Shown here: positions 26,398 through 35,164 of the stretch, in pieces
How the letters are laid out: every line of letters starts with the position of its first letter
Position numbering within the stretch: position 1 is the stretch's first letter
Assembly (NCBI GenBank): GCA_030609965.1
Contig: JAUWSQ010000006.1
Span: forward strand, 1-64,000
Length of the DNA: 64,000 bases
Reading direction: 5' to 3'
Origin: Candidatus Fermentibacterota bacterium
GTDB taxonomy: Bacteria > Fermentibacterota > Fermentibacteria > Fermentibacterales > JCC-6
The notes under the pieces: model-generated
The model's database searches: none
What the model was told of the DNA's origin: nothing
The model's input: the letters and a program-made list of their open reading frames with translations, nothing else
Program-made: the position numbers and the translations under genes

Positions 26398-28167
26398 CTA
26401 AGCAGTCTGCTCTTTTTCGATCAGATCGTTGATCTGCGAATTAACATGTTCCTTTATTGCTTCAATATCGTCAAGGTGATCTTCTGGAATGTAGCTCATT
26501 CTTGCGATCTCTTCCTTAAGCGGGAGCTCGAAAAGATCTCCTGGCGATACACTGCCGCGGATGGCTTTTCTCATTTCCGCGTTTGTATGCATTATGACTT
26601 CCATCATTAATTTCTGTTTTACTATCGACGTGTATGTGTCTACCTCATGGAAGGCGTTCTGATGCAGGAAATCCTCTCTGAGAGATCTGGCAGTGAAGAG
26701 AATGAGCTGATCTTCAGGAGACAGCGACTCAGCTCCAACCAACCTGGCTATCTCAAGCAGGTTCGCCTCCCGCTGTAGCAGAGATATGGCTTCCTTCACC
26801 ATTGGTACCCATTCCGGACCGAGCGCTTTGTCGTAATACTCCTTGAGGTTATCTGTGTAGAGTGAATAGCTGTCAAGCCAGCCAATCGCCGGGAAATGTC
26901 TTGCGTATGCCAGCTTCGCCTGGAGGCTCCAGAATACTTTAACAACCCTGAGAGTTGCCTGGACCACGGGGTCCGAAAGGTCTCCCCCCGCAGGACTCAC
27001 CGCTCCAACAACTGTCAGGGCTCCGTTCCTGTCCCCGCCTCTACATTTCACATTACCGGCCCGTTCGTAGAATTCGGCTATCCTGGTGCCAAGATATGCG
27101 GGATAGCCCTCCTCTCCCGGCATCTCTTCAAGCCTTCCGGACATTTCCCTCATGGCTTCCGCCCATCTGCTTGTGGAATCCGCCATAAGAGCGACGGAAT
27201 ACCCCATGTCCCTGAAATATTCCCCTATTGTAATTCCGGTATAAACACTTGCTTCCCTTGCGGCCACAGGCATGTTACTGGTATTGGCCACAAGAACAGT
27301 TCTGTTAATAAGCGGCTCTCCGCTCTTTGGATCCTCAAGCTCCGGGAATTCCTGCAGAACGTCGGTCATTTCGTTACCGCGTTCTCCGCACCCGACGTAG
27401 ATCACCATCTCGGCATCCGCCCATTTAGCAAGCTGGTGCTGGATAACCGTTTTTCCGCTGCCGAAAGGACCGGGAACGCATGCGGTTCCTCCCTTACCCA
27501 GTGGAAAGAACGCGTCTATGACTCTCTGTCCAGTAATGAGTGGTTCCTCCGGTGCTTTTTTCTCTGCAATAGGTCTTGGTTTTCTCACCGGCCAATTGTG
27601 GTACATGGGCAGTTCAAGGATCGAGCCATCTGATATTTTCAGTTTTGCTATGATCGTATCGATATTGAATTTTCCGGCTTCGCTCATCCATACAATCTCC
27701 CCGGATACCTCTGGAGGGACCATGATTCTATGCGTAATAATATTTGTTTCGGGAACTTCTCCTAAAACCTCGCCGCCGGTTACGTTCAGGCCGACAGCTG
27801 CGACAGGAATGAAATCCCATTCCTTCGCATGATCAAGGCCTCTTATGCCTATTCCACGAGTGATCCAGTCGCCCGCCTCTTTGCGTATTTCATCAAGAGG
27901 CCGCTGAATACCGTCATAAATAGCCGTTACAAGTCCGGGTCCAAGCTCGACCGATAGGGGTTTTCCTGTAGCTTCTACTGGATCTCCCGGCTTCAGGCCT
28001 CCGGTTTCCTCGTAGACCTGAATCGATGCTTTCTCACCCTTAAGCTCTATTATTTCGCCTATTAATTTGTAATCGGATACGTACACCAGGTCGTACATCC
28101 TGGCATCCTTCATACCGTCCGCAACGACCAGCGGACCTGCTATCTTGTCAATCGTTCCCCTTGTCAT
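26398..28167 (-). CDS. ntpA: V/A-type ATPase catalytic subunit A
   Basis: 589 residues. Walker A is GPFGSGKT at 233-240, with the extra non-homologous insertion domain before it (about 110-195) that separates A subunits from F-type beta. SVALMADSTSRWAEAMREMSGRLEEMPGEEGYPAYLG holds the arginine-rich and catalytic segments in shorter pieces such as STSRWAEAMRE. It hydrolyses ATP to drive ion pumping, or runs in reverse for synthesis. A GGAGG lies upstream of the ATG. A hairpin separates it from ntpF. Confidence 0.98.
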   Translation of the reverse strand: MTRGTIDKIAGPLVVADGMKDARMYDLVYVSDYKLIGEIIELKGEKASIQVYEETGGLKPGDPVEATGKPLSVELGPGLVTAIYDGIQRPLDEIRKEAGDWITRGIGIRGLDHAKEWDFIPVAAVGLNVTGGEVLGEVPETNIITHRIMVPPEVSGEIVWMSEAGKFNIDTIIAKLKISDGSILELPMYHNWPVRKPRPIAEKKAPEEPLITGQRVIDAFFPLGKGGTACVPGPFGSGKTVIQHQLAKWADAEMVIYVGCGERGNEMTDVLQEFPELEDPKSGEPLINRTVLVANTSNMPVAAREASVYTGITIGEYFRDMGYSVALMADSTSRWAEAMREMSGRLEEMPGEEGYPAYLGTRIAEFYERAGNVKCRGGDRNGALTVVGAVSPAGGDLSDPVVQATLRVVKVFWSLQAKLAYARHFPAIGWLDSYSLYTDNLKEYYDKALGPEWVPMVKEAISLLQREANLLEIARLVGAESLSPEDQLILFTARSLREDFLHQNAFHEVDTYTSIVKQKLMMEVIMHTNAEMRKAIRGSVSPGDLFELPLKEEIARMSYIPEDHLDDIEAIKEHVNSQINDLIEKEQTA

Positions 28168-28195
28168 CCGTCGCCTCCGGTGGGTTGCGGGTTAT

Positions 28196-28218
28196 AGGAG
28201 GCTGTCCGACAACCTCCT
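28196..28218. repeat. Short hairpin between ntpF and ntpA, similar to the 7728 element ends
   Basis: AGGAGG (28196-28201) and CCTCCT (28213-28218) pair around an 11-base loop CTGTCCGACAA. The plus strand matches the terminal repeat at 7871-7889 (read on the minus strand) at 15 of 19 positions. It may be an attenuating hairpin setting the A subunit level, or a remnant of the same small element family. Confidence 0.45.
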
Positions 28219-28237
28219 AAGCGGGTCTTACTCACGT

Positions 28238-28561
28238 CTATTCTTCGGACATCAGATCAACACCGACTGCCTTTATGATTAGTTCCCTTATCGTATCTTC
28301 TCCCCGTCTCTGGGTGCCCGTTATACCGGGAAGAACAACAACCGATGGTATTGCCATATGAACCGTTTCGTCTATCTGATCCTGAAGATTGTCCATCATA
28401 TCCTCAGTTATCATTATGATGGAAGTCTTCTCCTTCACAAGCCTTGCGAATTGTTCACGGGCTTCATTCGAATTTACCGGAACTACTGTTTCCACTCCCA
28501 ATGCCCGGAATCCGAGAACCGAGTCCGCATCACCTATGAACGCAATCTTCCCCTCAGCCAT
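28238..28561 (-). CDS. ntpF: V/A-type ATPase subunit F
   Basis: 107 residues from ATG 28561, which has AGGAGG in front; a TTG at 28564 is less likely. GKIAFIGDADSVLGFRALGVE is the standard opening of subunit F, followed by SIIMITEDMMDNL and PSVVVLPGITG. Subunit F binds subunit D on the central shaft and modulates activity. The adjacent C subunit ends 9 bases upstream. Confidence 0.95.
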   Translation of the reverse strand: MAEGKIAFIGDADSVLGFRALGVETVVPVNSNEAREQFARLVKEKTSIIMITEDMMDNLQDQIDETVHMAIPSVVVLPGITGTQRRGEDTIRELIIKAVGVDLMSEE

Positions 28562-28570
28562 CAAAGCCTC

Positions 28571-29545
28571 CTATCCACGCGGCAGCCGGTTCTTCAAACG
28601 GTCTTCTTTTACACCGGCAGATTTTGCGGCAAGAAGTAATCTGAGGTGGCTTATTTCCATCTCCCGTCTTATCACGAATGCAGCTAGCGGGGATGGTCCG
28701 AAGACAGGAAAAGCTCCCTTTTCAAGCAGTTCCAGCAGCCTTCTGTCACATTCCTTCTCGAATCCCATAAAGAGCCCTGCCTCAAGAGCTTCCTCGAATG
28801 CTGCAACTATGGAATTAAATCCTGGAGTTTCAGCGAGCAGACCGGGCAATGTTCTTCTCTGATAAGCTTCCTCTATTTCGTCTTCCGTATGATAGCCTCC
28901 GGGAAGAAGCAGCTCGCGAAGGTGCTGTCTGGAGACTCCGTCAATACTGCACCTTGAGGCTGTAAGAAAGTTCTTCTGCTCAATGTTGGTCATGACGAAT
29001 GTTCTGAAACCGGAATTAATCTCTACGAGTTCAGTTCTCTCTACTGCAGCGGCAAGCAGGTCCATTTTCCTGTCTATCTGCACAATGCTGACTCTGTCAT
29101 TCTCCAGGAGTTCCTCAAGTGTCCGCAGGAAAAGAGCGGGAAGCTCGTCCCTGGCTTCTACGGATTTAACAGCTTTATGGAGTATCTCCGTTTCTATCAG
29201 CCCTGGCAGCTCAATTTCTACTTCAGCATCCGAGCCGTCTCCTGAAAGGAGATTCTTCCATATATACCTTGCGTTTCTCACATCTCTTCGATACAGAATA
29301 CCTCTCACGAGCCTTTCATCTTCAGAAAGCTCAATAAGCTCTTCTTCGGTTGCTTCCATGGCTTTGATAAAACAATCCTCCATGCAGTGGTACTGCATAA
29401 AGCCGCCGTACCAGGTATCACCAAGAAGCCGTAGCGCTTCTTCGCCGCTGGGGGATGATATAAGCATCTGCCACATTCTCTGGTCCAGCAGGGTTGTTTC
29501 CTCACCGCTTATTCTGCCGTTAGCATAAATGAAGCTCTCTGCCAT
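28571..29545 (-). CDS. ntpC: V/A-type ATPase subunit C (d-type)
   Basis: 324 residues, helical, with the three-repeat layout of the funnel-shaped subunit that seats the central shaft on the membrane ring. Characteristic segments are YANGRISGEETTLLDQRMW, RDVRNARYIWKNLLSGDG and VSIVQIDRKMDLLAAA. It lies between subunits E and F as in other bacterial ntp operons. Confidence 0.9.
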   Translation of the reverse strand: MAESFIYANGRISGEETTLLDQRMWQMLISSPSGEEALRLLGDTWYGGFMQYHCMEDCFIKAMEATEEELIELSEDERLVRGILYRRDVRNARYIWKNLLSGDGSDAEVEIELPGLIETEILHKAVKSVEARDELPALFLRTLEELLENDRVSIVQIDRKMDLLAAAVERTELVEINSGFRTFVMTNIEQKNFLTASRCSIDGVSRQHLRELLLPGGYHTEDEIEEAYQRRTLPGLLAETPGFNSIVAAFEEALEAGLFMGFEKECDRRLLELLEKGAFPVFGPSPLAAFVIRREMEISHLRLLLAAKSAGVKEDRLKNRLPRG

Positions 29546-29548
29546 GAC

Positions 29549-30136
29549 TCAGGTTTTCTCGAGCGGAATGAGTTCGGAAAGCATCATCACCATATCCTCG
29601 TGAACGAGTTCAGCTATCATCGGGAAAGTCCCGTTCTGGCTCACCTTCCCGGATTTGAATATTACACCACCGGCTTCATCGTGTCTTTCATCGGAAAGGA
29701 TGAATTCGCAATTATCGAACGAGTGTTTTCTAAGGTAAGCGGAGTTTATGCGTGACTCGTCAGCGGAAGATATTACAACCTCTACCTTCCCGCTCAGGTC
29801 ACAGCCCGCAAGAAGGGATGATATCATTTCGAGATACGCAACATCACCAGCTGAAGCGAGATTATCTGCAGCTTTCCCGATTGCGTCGTCCATCATCTTT
29901 CTTCTGGCATTCATCAACTTCCTGGCTGCTTCCCTGCGAACATGAAATTCTTTTCTTTTACGTTCTTCCTCGATACCTGATCGACTCTTTTCAACATCCC
30001 TGCTGTGCTTTACTTTCAGGTCTTCCGCATAATTCGTGAGGGCTGCAATCTTCTCTTTCTCTGCAGCTTCTATGATCGTTTCCATTTTCTGCCCGGCCTC
30101 TGCCTGTATTTTTGAAAGGATTGCTTCGAGAGACAT
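29549..30136 (-). CDS. ntpE: V/A-type ATPase subunit E
   Basis: 195 residues: a long charged N-terminal helix (MSLEAILSKIQAEAGQKMETI and onward, rich in K, E and A) and a C-terminal globular part (LSGKVEVVISSADES, GGVIFKSGKVSQNGTF). This is the peripheral stalk subunit that pairs with G/H and holds the head against rotation. Confidence 0.92.
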   Translation of the reverse strand: MSLEAILSKIQAEAGQKMETIIEAAEKEKIAALTNYAEDLKVKHSRDVEKSRSGIEEERKRKEFHVRREAARKLMNARRKMMDDAIGKAADNLASAGDVAYLEMISSLLAGCDLSGKVEVVISSADESRINSAYLRKHSFDNCEFILSDERHDEAGGVIFKSGKVSQNGTFPMIAELVHEDMVMMLSELIPLEKT

Positions 30137-30143
30137 TTTCCCG

Positions 30144-30593
30144 TTACCCTCCTATGCCCTGAAGCATGAGGAACGAAACCAGGAATCCCAGAATTGCGTA
30201 GAACTCAACAAAAACCGCAAGTATAAGGGACTTCGCGGAATCATCCGGCTGCTTGGCTGTCATCATGGCACCGCCGGCACATACTTTACCCTGATGAATC
30301 CCCGAGAACAGTCCTGCAAGAGCAATAGGAATGCCAGCTGTGAATATCTGCCACGCGACATGCATATCCATGCCCGCTGTAACTTTTCCAAGCAGAAGGA
30401 AAGCAATCACAAAACCGTATATTCCCTGGGTTCCCGGCAATGCTGACAGAAGAAGGAGTTTACCGAATTTGCCTGGATCAACACTCATTACCCCGGTACT
30501 GGCCTGGGCAGCTATTCCCACGCCTACAGCTGATCCTATCCCTGCAAGTGCGCAAGCCAGTGCTATTCCCATATATGCTACGAGCTGTTCCAC
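30144..30593 (-). CDS. ntpK: V/A-type ATPase rotor subunit K with sodium-site residues
   Basis: 149 residues forming four membrane helices, two fused c-type hairpins. The ion site has L52, T55, Q56 and Y59 in ALPGTQGIYGF, Q101 in SGIHQGKV and E130 in VFVEFYAILG. The corresponding residues in the Enterococcus hirae NtpK ring (L61, T64, Q65, Y68, Q110, E139) bind sodium. Only the second hairpin carries the carboxylate, as in that rotor. A sodium-coupled enzyme is therefore inferred. Confidence 0.95.
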   Translation of the reverse strand: MEQLVAYMGIALACALAGIGSAVGVGIAAQASTGVMSVDPGKFGKLLLLSALPGTQGIYGFVIAFLLLGKVTAGMDMHVAWQIFTAGIPIALAGLFSGIHQGKVCAGGAMMTAKQPDDSAKSLILAVFVEFYAILGFLVSFLMLQGIGG

Positions 30594-30629
30594 TTATTAT
30601 CTCCCTTCACTCCAAAAAGAGCGGTGTAT

Positions 30630-32657
30630 TTATTCTCTTTCAATATGTACATATCGAGGTTCGTATCTAAGAGGTTTGAACGGTACTCCCGTTCCGTCGT
30701 AAAATTTTCCGAAGAACTCGACAAACTGCAGCCTTGCCGTATGAATGAAACCGCTGAGGGCAGCCATGGCTATATTGAACGCATGCCCCCCGACAACCAC
30801 GACTACTGCGAGTACGATGCCAAGTACTGGAATCCCCAGCTGATGCAGCAGCATCCCTGCTATCTGGTTGATAACCTGCGCAATTATGGCGCTTGAAAGG
30901 GCAAGGGCGAAAAGCCTTGAATATGAAAGGACATCTCCAAGAAGATTGACTATTCCGTATAACGCATAAGCTCCAAGGCCTATTTTACCGAACCCCTTCG
31001 CTGAGCGCCCGCCCATTATGAATATCAGAAGGGAACCAGCAGCGAGCATGTAGATGAAAATCTTATCAAGCGGGCCGTTCAGGTTGTAAAGGGCCCCTTT
31101 CATGAGGTAATGATTGAACAGCCATGGAAAAAGACCTGCGGTGGCAAGCAGCCAGCCGGACTGATCAACGACAGCTGCTAATTTTTCTCCGGCTTTCCAG
31201 CGTTTAACAAGATTTACTACGATCCCCGCTGTCAGCTGCACAAGTCCCAGCGCCAGTGTAAGGTATAGAAAGTGCTTCGATACTCCGAATCCCTCCTGGC
31301 CAGCCTGTCCCGGCTGATATCCAGGAAGCAGGTTGTTCAGAAGATTCGCCGGTGCCTGAAGAAACCCCGGTAAGTTGTCAAATGGTATACCGAACCACCC
31401 TCCAAGGAAAATACCAACGATAATGCTGGCCAGCCCTCCCTGGAAAAGCAATTGGAATAATCGTGGATTTCCGTGTCTTCGTCTGACAAGATACCACCCT
31501 GCAGCGCAGCCCAGCGCCAGAGCTATCCCGTAACCTGCATCTCCAATGCAGATTCCGAAAAAGAAGGCATAAAAAGGTGCCATCAAAGGCGTTGGATCAG
31601 GGTCTGATCTGGTAGGCTGACCGTACATGTCGGTAAGCAGCGTGTAGGGTGCTGTCGAGTTCTTTTCCGTCAGTGGTGAAGGGGGTATTTCTCCTTCTTC
31701 CGGTTCAATTTCCTCAACTGTAACCTCTCCGAGCCGTCCCAGATTCTTGGTGAAATCCTCAAGGTCGACCGTACGGATCCATGCTTTGAACAGGTAGGCA
31801 TGTGAACTTGAATAAGCGGATCTTGTCGCAGCAGACCGCTCAAGAAGCAGGCCTGCTGCATCCAGTAGTGTGCGGAATCTGTTTATTTCCAAAGCGTAAT
31901 TTACGGCTCTGTCATGAAGCGCTGACATTCTTTTTCGAATAAGTTCCAGTTCCAAACGAACAGTCTCAATCAATTCGGAAACCATTCCTGTTCTTGTACC
32001 GAAATCCTGTTGCGAGAAACCTAGTTCGGAAAGAGCCTGCATTACATCCCTGGTGACCGATTCGTGGGTGACTGCTACAACCTTCTCCAGCTTTTTTTCG
32101 TTCAGTATAACCTCAAGATGGAACAGCGGAACATCCGTTTCAAGAAGATGTGCTTTGGTGATAGCTTCCTTCTCAAGTGTTCCCGCAACCATCCGGCAGT
32201 CGCCTTTTCTACGGAGTTCCTCAATGGGAACAGGTAGTTTCAGCCAGAGAAGAAGGAACTGCTCTTCCTGCAGAAGTTCCTTCAATGCTCCCTCCAGCTT
32301 GGCTTTCTGAACAGCAACGAACCATGCTCTTCTGGCGTCCTCAAGCAACCGCTTATCCGAAAGGAGGAGCATAAGTTCTTCTTCTCTTAGTGAAAGAGGG
32401 GGCTCGCGGGGAGCTTCAATTTCCCCTTTGGTCTCCTCCTGAAGAAAAAGAATCGCTTTTTCAAGGCTGGAAATTTGTTCAACCAGTTCTTCGGTATTCA
32501 TATCGGCATGCTTGAGGAAGTCTTCCTCTTCAGGAATATCCAATTCTGACAGGTCAATGAGGTGAACCTTCCCCGAGGCTTCAATGGCATTGAGAACCAG
32601 TTCCCGTCTGAGCGAATGGCACAGAACCTCTATCTTTGAAACAGCATCCAGGCTCAT
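30630..32657 (-). CDS. ntpI: V/A-type ATPase membrane subunit I (a-type)
   Basis: 675 residues. The N-terminal ~330 residues are a soluble coiled-coil arm (residues near LRRELVLNAIEASGKVHLID and QISSLEKAILFLQEE) that joins the peripheral stalk. The C-terminal half has seven to eight membrane helices, starting around MAPFYAFFFGICIGDAGYGI, and ends with a helix pair carrying RLFALALSSAIIAQVINQ, which supplies the essential arginine facing the rotor. It forms the ion half-channels. It overlaps the G/H-subunit gene by 4 bases. Confidence 0.95.
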   Translation of the reverse strand: MSLDAVSKIEVLCHSLRRELVLNAIEASGKVHLIDLSELDIPEEEDFLKHADMNTEELVEQISSLEKAILFLQEETKGEIEAPREPPLSLREEELMLLLSDKRLLEDARRAWFVAVQKAKLEGALKELLQEEQFLLLWLKLPVPIEELRRKGDCRMVAGTLEKEAITKAHLLETDVPLFHLEVILNEKKLEKVVAVTHESVTRDVMQALSELGFSQQDFGTRTGMVSELIETVRLELELIRKRMSALHDRAVNYALEINRFRTLLDAAGLLLERSAATRSAYSSSHAYLFKAWIRTVDLEDFTKNLGRLGEVTVEEIEPEEGEIPPSPLTEKNSTAPYTLLTDMYGQPTRSDPDPTPLMAPFYAFFFGICIGDAGYGIALALGCAAGWYLVRRRHGNPRLFQLLFQGGLASIIVGIFLGGWFGIPFDNLPGFLQAPANLLNNLLPGYQPGQAGQEGFGVSKHFLYLTLALGLVQLTAGIVVNLVKRWKAGEKLAAVVDQSGWLLATAGLFPWLFNHYLMKGALYNLNGPLDKIFIYMLAAGSLLIFIMGGRSAKGFGKIGLGAYALYGIVNLLGDVLSYSRLFALALSSAIIAQVINQIAGMLLHQLGIPVLGIVLAVVVVVGGHAFNIAMAALSGFIHTARLQFVEFFGKFYDGTGVPFKPLRYEPRYVHIERE

Positions 32658-32977
32658 CTGCCCGAGCTCCCGCTACTCAGGATATATTCCCTGAGGCTTG
32701 CTGTCGCGGCTTTCTCAAGAACTTCTTCTTTCTTGGTAAGCCGATTGAGTTTGTCTTCCGTTTCTCCTGACAGGCTGTCTGATAGTGCTGTTATCTTGTT
32801 CTCCACTTCAGCTTCGGCAACCTGGATGATTTTTTTCAGTTGCTTCTCTTTTTCTATGCTCTTTTCTGCAAGCAGGTCCGGAATGGACATTCGTATCTTC
32901 TGGGCTTCCTTCTCAGCCTTTTCCACCTCCAGCTGCGCCTTCTTCTCTTCCCTGTGAAGTTCTCCCAGCTTTGACAT
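32654..32977 (-). CDS. V/A-type ATPase subunit G/H (peripheral stalk)
   Basis: 107 residues, almost wholly charged coiled coil (LHREEKKAQLEVEKAEKEAQ, EKEKQLKKIIQVAEAEVENK). Size and place at the head of the operon match the stalk subunit that dimerises with E. It is the first gene, so the operon promoter must lie in 32978-33157. Confidence 0.85.
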   Translation of the reverse strand: MSKLGELHREEKKAQLEVEKAEKEAQKIRMSIPDLLAEKSIEKEKQLKKIIQVAEAEVENKITALSDSLSGETEDKLNRLTKKEEVLEKAATASLREYILSSGSSGR

Positions 32978-33157
32978 TTATTACCTGCCTTTCGAACTGA
33001 TTATTGATACAGCACAGAGCTTCAGCGCTGGGCTTGAACCTCCTGATTTACGCTATACCTCCATAACAAAGTCATTTGTGGATATTACTTATGAAACTAC
33101 TTTAAGTGATTTTGCATATTAGTATGTGTCAACCTATTACAGAGTTATCCACAATTT
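32978..33157. promoter_or_regulatory. Upstream region of the ATPase operon
   Basis: 180 bases, AT-rich, between the bactofilin gene and the first ATPase gene. It should carry the ATPase promoter on the minus strand, but no single -35/-10 pair stands out. It also holds TTATCCACA at 33145-33153 and TGTGGATAT at 33077-33085, matches to the DnaA box that may be chance. Confidence 0.35.
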
Positions 33158-33538
33158 TCAGATCTTTTCAACATTTTCCACATTAGGCTCAGAATCGTTG
33201 ACACGACTCATCTTGCAGGATCCCTCAAAGAATACTCCATCCTCAATAATGAGAGATCGTGTGAAAATGTCTCCTTCGAGACTTGATCCGCTCTGCAGTT
33301 CCAGTTGATGCTCAGCTCTGACAGTTCCCTGGATCTTACCTCCAACAACAGCCTGACTAACGGTCACATCTCCAGTAACTACACCTTCAAGACCGACTGT
33401 CAGTGTTCCGGTAACAACAACCTCTCCATCCACGGTACCATCAATTCTAAGACCGCCATCTACTCTGATGGCTCCTTTGCATAGACTCCCGGAACCGAGA
33501 ATGGAATCTATCGTGGAGGGCAATTCCTTTTTAGACAT
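33158..33538 (-). CDS. Bactofilin
   Basis: 126 residues. A short N-terminal tail leads into the right-handed beta-helix repeat domain seen as successive G-rich rungs: GSGSLCKGAIRVDGGLRIDG, TVDGEVVVTGTLTVG, GVVTGDVTVSQAVVGGKIQG and SLEGDIFTRSLIIEDG. Bactofilins polymerise into membrane-associated scaffolds that position cell-wall enzymes. An upstream GTG at 33562 is an alternative start. The upstream neighbour is a truncated M23-like membrane protein, matching the usual bactofilin/M23 pairing. Confidence 0.93.
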   Translation of the reverse strand: MSKKELPSTIDSILGSGSLCKGAIRVDGGLRIDGTVDGEVVVTGTLTVGLEGVVTGDVTVSQAVVGGKIQGTVRAEHQLELQSGSSLEGDIFTRSLIIEDGVFFEGSCKMSRVNDSEPNVENVEKI

Positions 33539-33564
33539 GTTCTTCGGTTTCCTCTTTTCCACTA

Positions 33565-33912
33565 TTACTCGAGTGAGTCCTCCGGTATTGGGATTTCTAC
33601 TACAATACTCTCCAGATTCTGCCTGTATTCGCGCAACCGTTGAATCTCAGATTCCAGACTCTCCAGCCTTGCTTCAATATTCCTTCTTGTGGCAAGGGAA
33701 TCCTGTAATTGTAATATCTCACTTCTCAGTTTCTCTGTTTCTCCAACATTCAGAACACCATATGCTACTATTATTGAGGATGCAGTTATCAGCAACACAG
33801 CCAGTGCCAGGAGAATCCTCAGAAAATAGAGCTTCGGGCCACTTATATTGAACTGGCGGTGCGTTTTCCCTGTGTTTGAGATAAACATCACTGTGAAACC
33901 CTTTTCAGGCAT
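33565..33912 (-). CDS. Membrane protein like the N-terminus of M23 (LytM) endopeptidases, without the peptidase domain
   Basis: 115 residues. The opening FTVMFISNTGKTHRQFNIS, one membrane helix (LYFLRILLALAVLLITASSIIVAY in two parts) and a periplasmic coiled coil (EKLRSEILQLQDSLATRR, ARLESLESEIQRLREYR) are the pattern found in front of LytM domains in bactofilin-linked M23 endopeptidases. Here the gene stops after the coiled coil and no LytM metal motifs follow. It may be a scaffold adaptor between bactofilin and a separate hydrolase, or a truncated gene. Confidence 0.7.
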   Translation of the reverse strand: MPEKGFTVMFISNTGKTHRQFNISGPKLYFLRILLALAVLLITASSIIVAYGVLNVGETEKLRSEILQLQDSLATRRNIEARLESLESEIQRLREYRQNLESIVVEIPIPEDSLE

Positions 33913-33989
33913 TTAAATCCGCCCGTTCCGCTGCCGCATGCGGTAAACTAAGCCAAAGGGCTCTTGCTTGTCAACAAACTCCGTCACGA

Positions 33990-34994
33990 TCAACGCCATT
34001 CCAGCAATTTCCGGATATTCTCCCGTTTCAGGCCTGCTCCAAGAGATGCCATCAGTAAAAGCCTGAGCTTGTGTCCCTGCATGTCACCTGCAAGAATAGC
34101 TCCTTTTCTTTCAAGGTCTGCGCCTCCTCCGGGATAATTGTATACTCCAAGCACTCTGCCGATGTAGCACCTGCTGGTTATACAGACTATGGTTCCACTT
34201 TCAATCGCATATTGGATTGCATCCGCAACTCCGGGCGGGACATTTCCCCTTCCAAGAGCTTCAACAACCATCGCTCTGTCGCCGCTGTCAACGCAGTGTC
34301 TTATTTCTCTGGCTCCCAGTCCGGCAGCTGTTCTGACTAATCCCACCCTCTGGTCCAGTATCAGTTTACCAGGTGGCAGCTGAATCCTTCTCATGGGTTT
34401 TCGCTGGAGCAGCACCCTGTCCTGATCAACAAACCCAAGAGGACCGTAACCCGGTGATCTAAAACTACTTACATTACTTGTATACGTTTTAGTAACCCTG
34501 CTGGCTGAATGAATCTCGTCATTAAGAACTACAGTAACTCCCAATTTATGAACTTCATGCTTTGAAGCAACCAGCAACGCTCCCCTTACATTTCTTGGTC
34601 CATCAACACCCATCTCCGACTGACTTCTCATAGCAGCTGTAAAAACGACAGGAATTGCGCTCCTGTGATAAATATCGGCCAGGAAGGCGCTTTCCTCCAA
34701 TGTATCTGTTCCGTGTGTAACTACGATCCCGTGGAATTTACCGCACGCAGATATTTCCTCCAGCTTTAGACTGAGCTGCGCCATCATTTCTGGTGAAATG
34801 GACGGACTTGGAACACTGCAGAATCTGGTATGCTCAATATTAATGAAGGGAGGAATCGCATTTCCCTGTACGGGAAGGGGGTTGTACTTATCTGCGATGT
34901 CAATTCCTCCGTTACCCGACATCATTTCAATTGTTCCCCCGGTAGAAACAAGTGCTATGTTTTTATTGGATCGATTCTGTGGACTAGTTCGCAT
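33990..34994 (-). CDS. Type I L-asparaginase
   Basis: 334 residues. Both catalytic threonine motifs are present: IALVSTGGTIEMM at the N-terminus and VVTHGTDTLEESAFL near residue 95, with FTAAMRSQSEMGVDGPRN and a C-terminal domain that closes the pocket. It hydrolyses asparagine to aspartate and ammonia. No signal peptide is seen, so it is cytoplasmic (AnsA-like). The window also holds an amino-acid fermentation module, with which this would fit. A glutaminase side activity cannot be excluded. Confidence 0.92.
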   Translation of the reverse strand: MRTSPQNRSNKNIALVSTGGTIEMMSGNGGIDIADKYNPLPVQGNAIPPFINIEHTRFCSVPSPSISPEMMAQLSLKLEEISACGKFHGIVVTHGTDTLEESAFLADIYHRSAIPVVFTAAMRSQSEMGVDGPRNVRGALLVASKHEVHKLGVTVVLNDEIHSASRVTKTYTSNVSSFRSPGYGPLGFVDQDRVLLQRKPMRRIQLPPGKLILDQRVGLVRTAAGLGAREIRHCVDSGDRAMVVEALGRGNVPPGVADAIQYAIESGTIVCITSRCYIGRVLGVYNYPGGGADLERKGAILAGDMQGHKLRLLLMASLGAGLKRENIRKLLEWR

Positions 34995-35164
34995 ATTTTA
35001 CCAGCTTTTGTTTCGAAGCGTCGTAGACAGTTGTGGACTTGGAGGCTTGCGATGCAGACTCCGCAGGCGTACTTATATAGTACGTCGAGGACGGATGTAC
35101 TAGTATAACGAAGTAGACGCAGCTGTATACGTCGCTGCAGTAAAATGCTGATGAGATTTGCGGG
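34995..35164. other. Non-coding gap with a short hairpin
   Basis: 170 bases between the 1170-residue protein gene and the asparaginase gene. A CGTACT/AGTACG hairpin (35068-35084) is the only structure seen; it has no T tail. It presumably holds the asparaginase promoter. Confidence 0.3.

Noticed and set aside
33077-33153. DnaA boxes upstream of the ATPase operon as a second origin
   Set aside because: One exact and one near 9-mer match in 64 kb is about what chance gives, and the dnaA-dnaN neighbourhood is elsewhere.
35068-35084. Terminator after the 1170-residue protein gene
   Set aside because: The hairpin has only 6 pairs and no T run on either strand.
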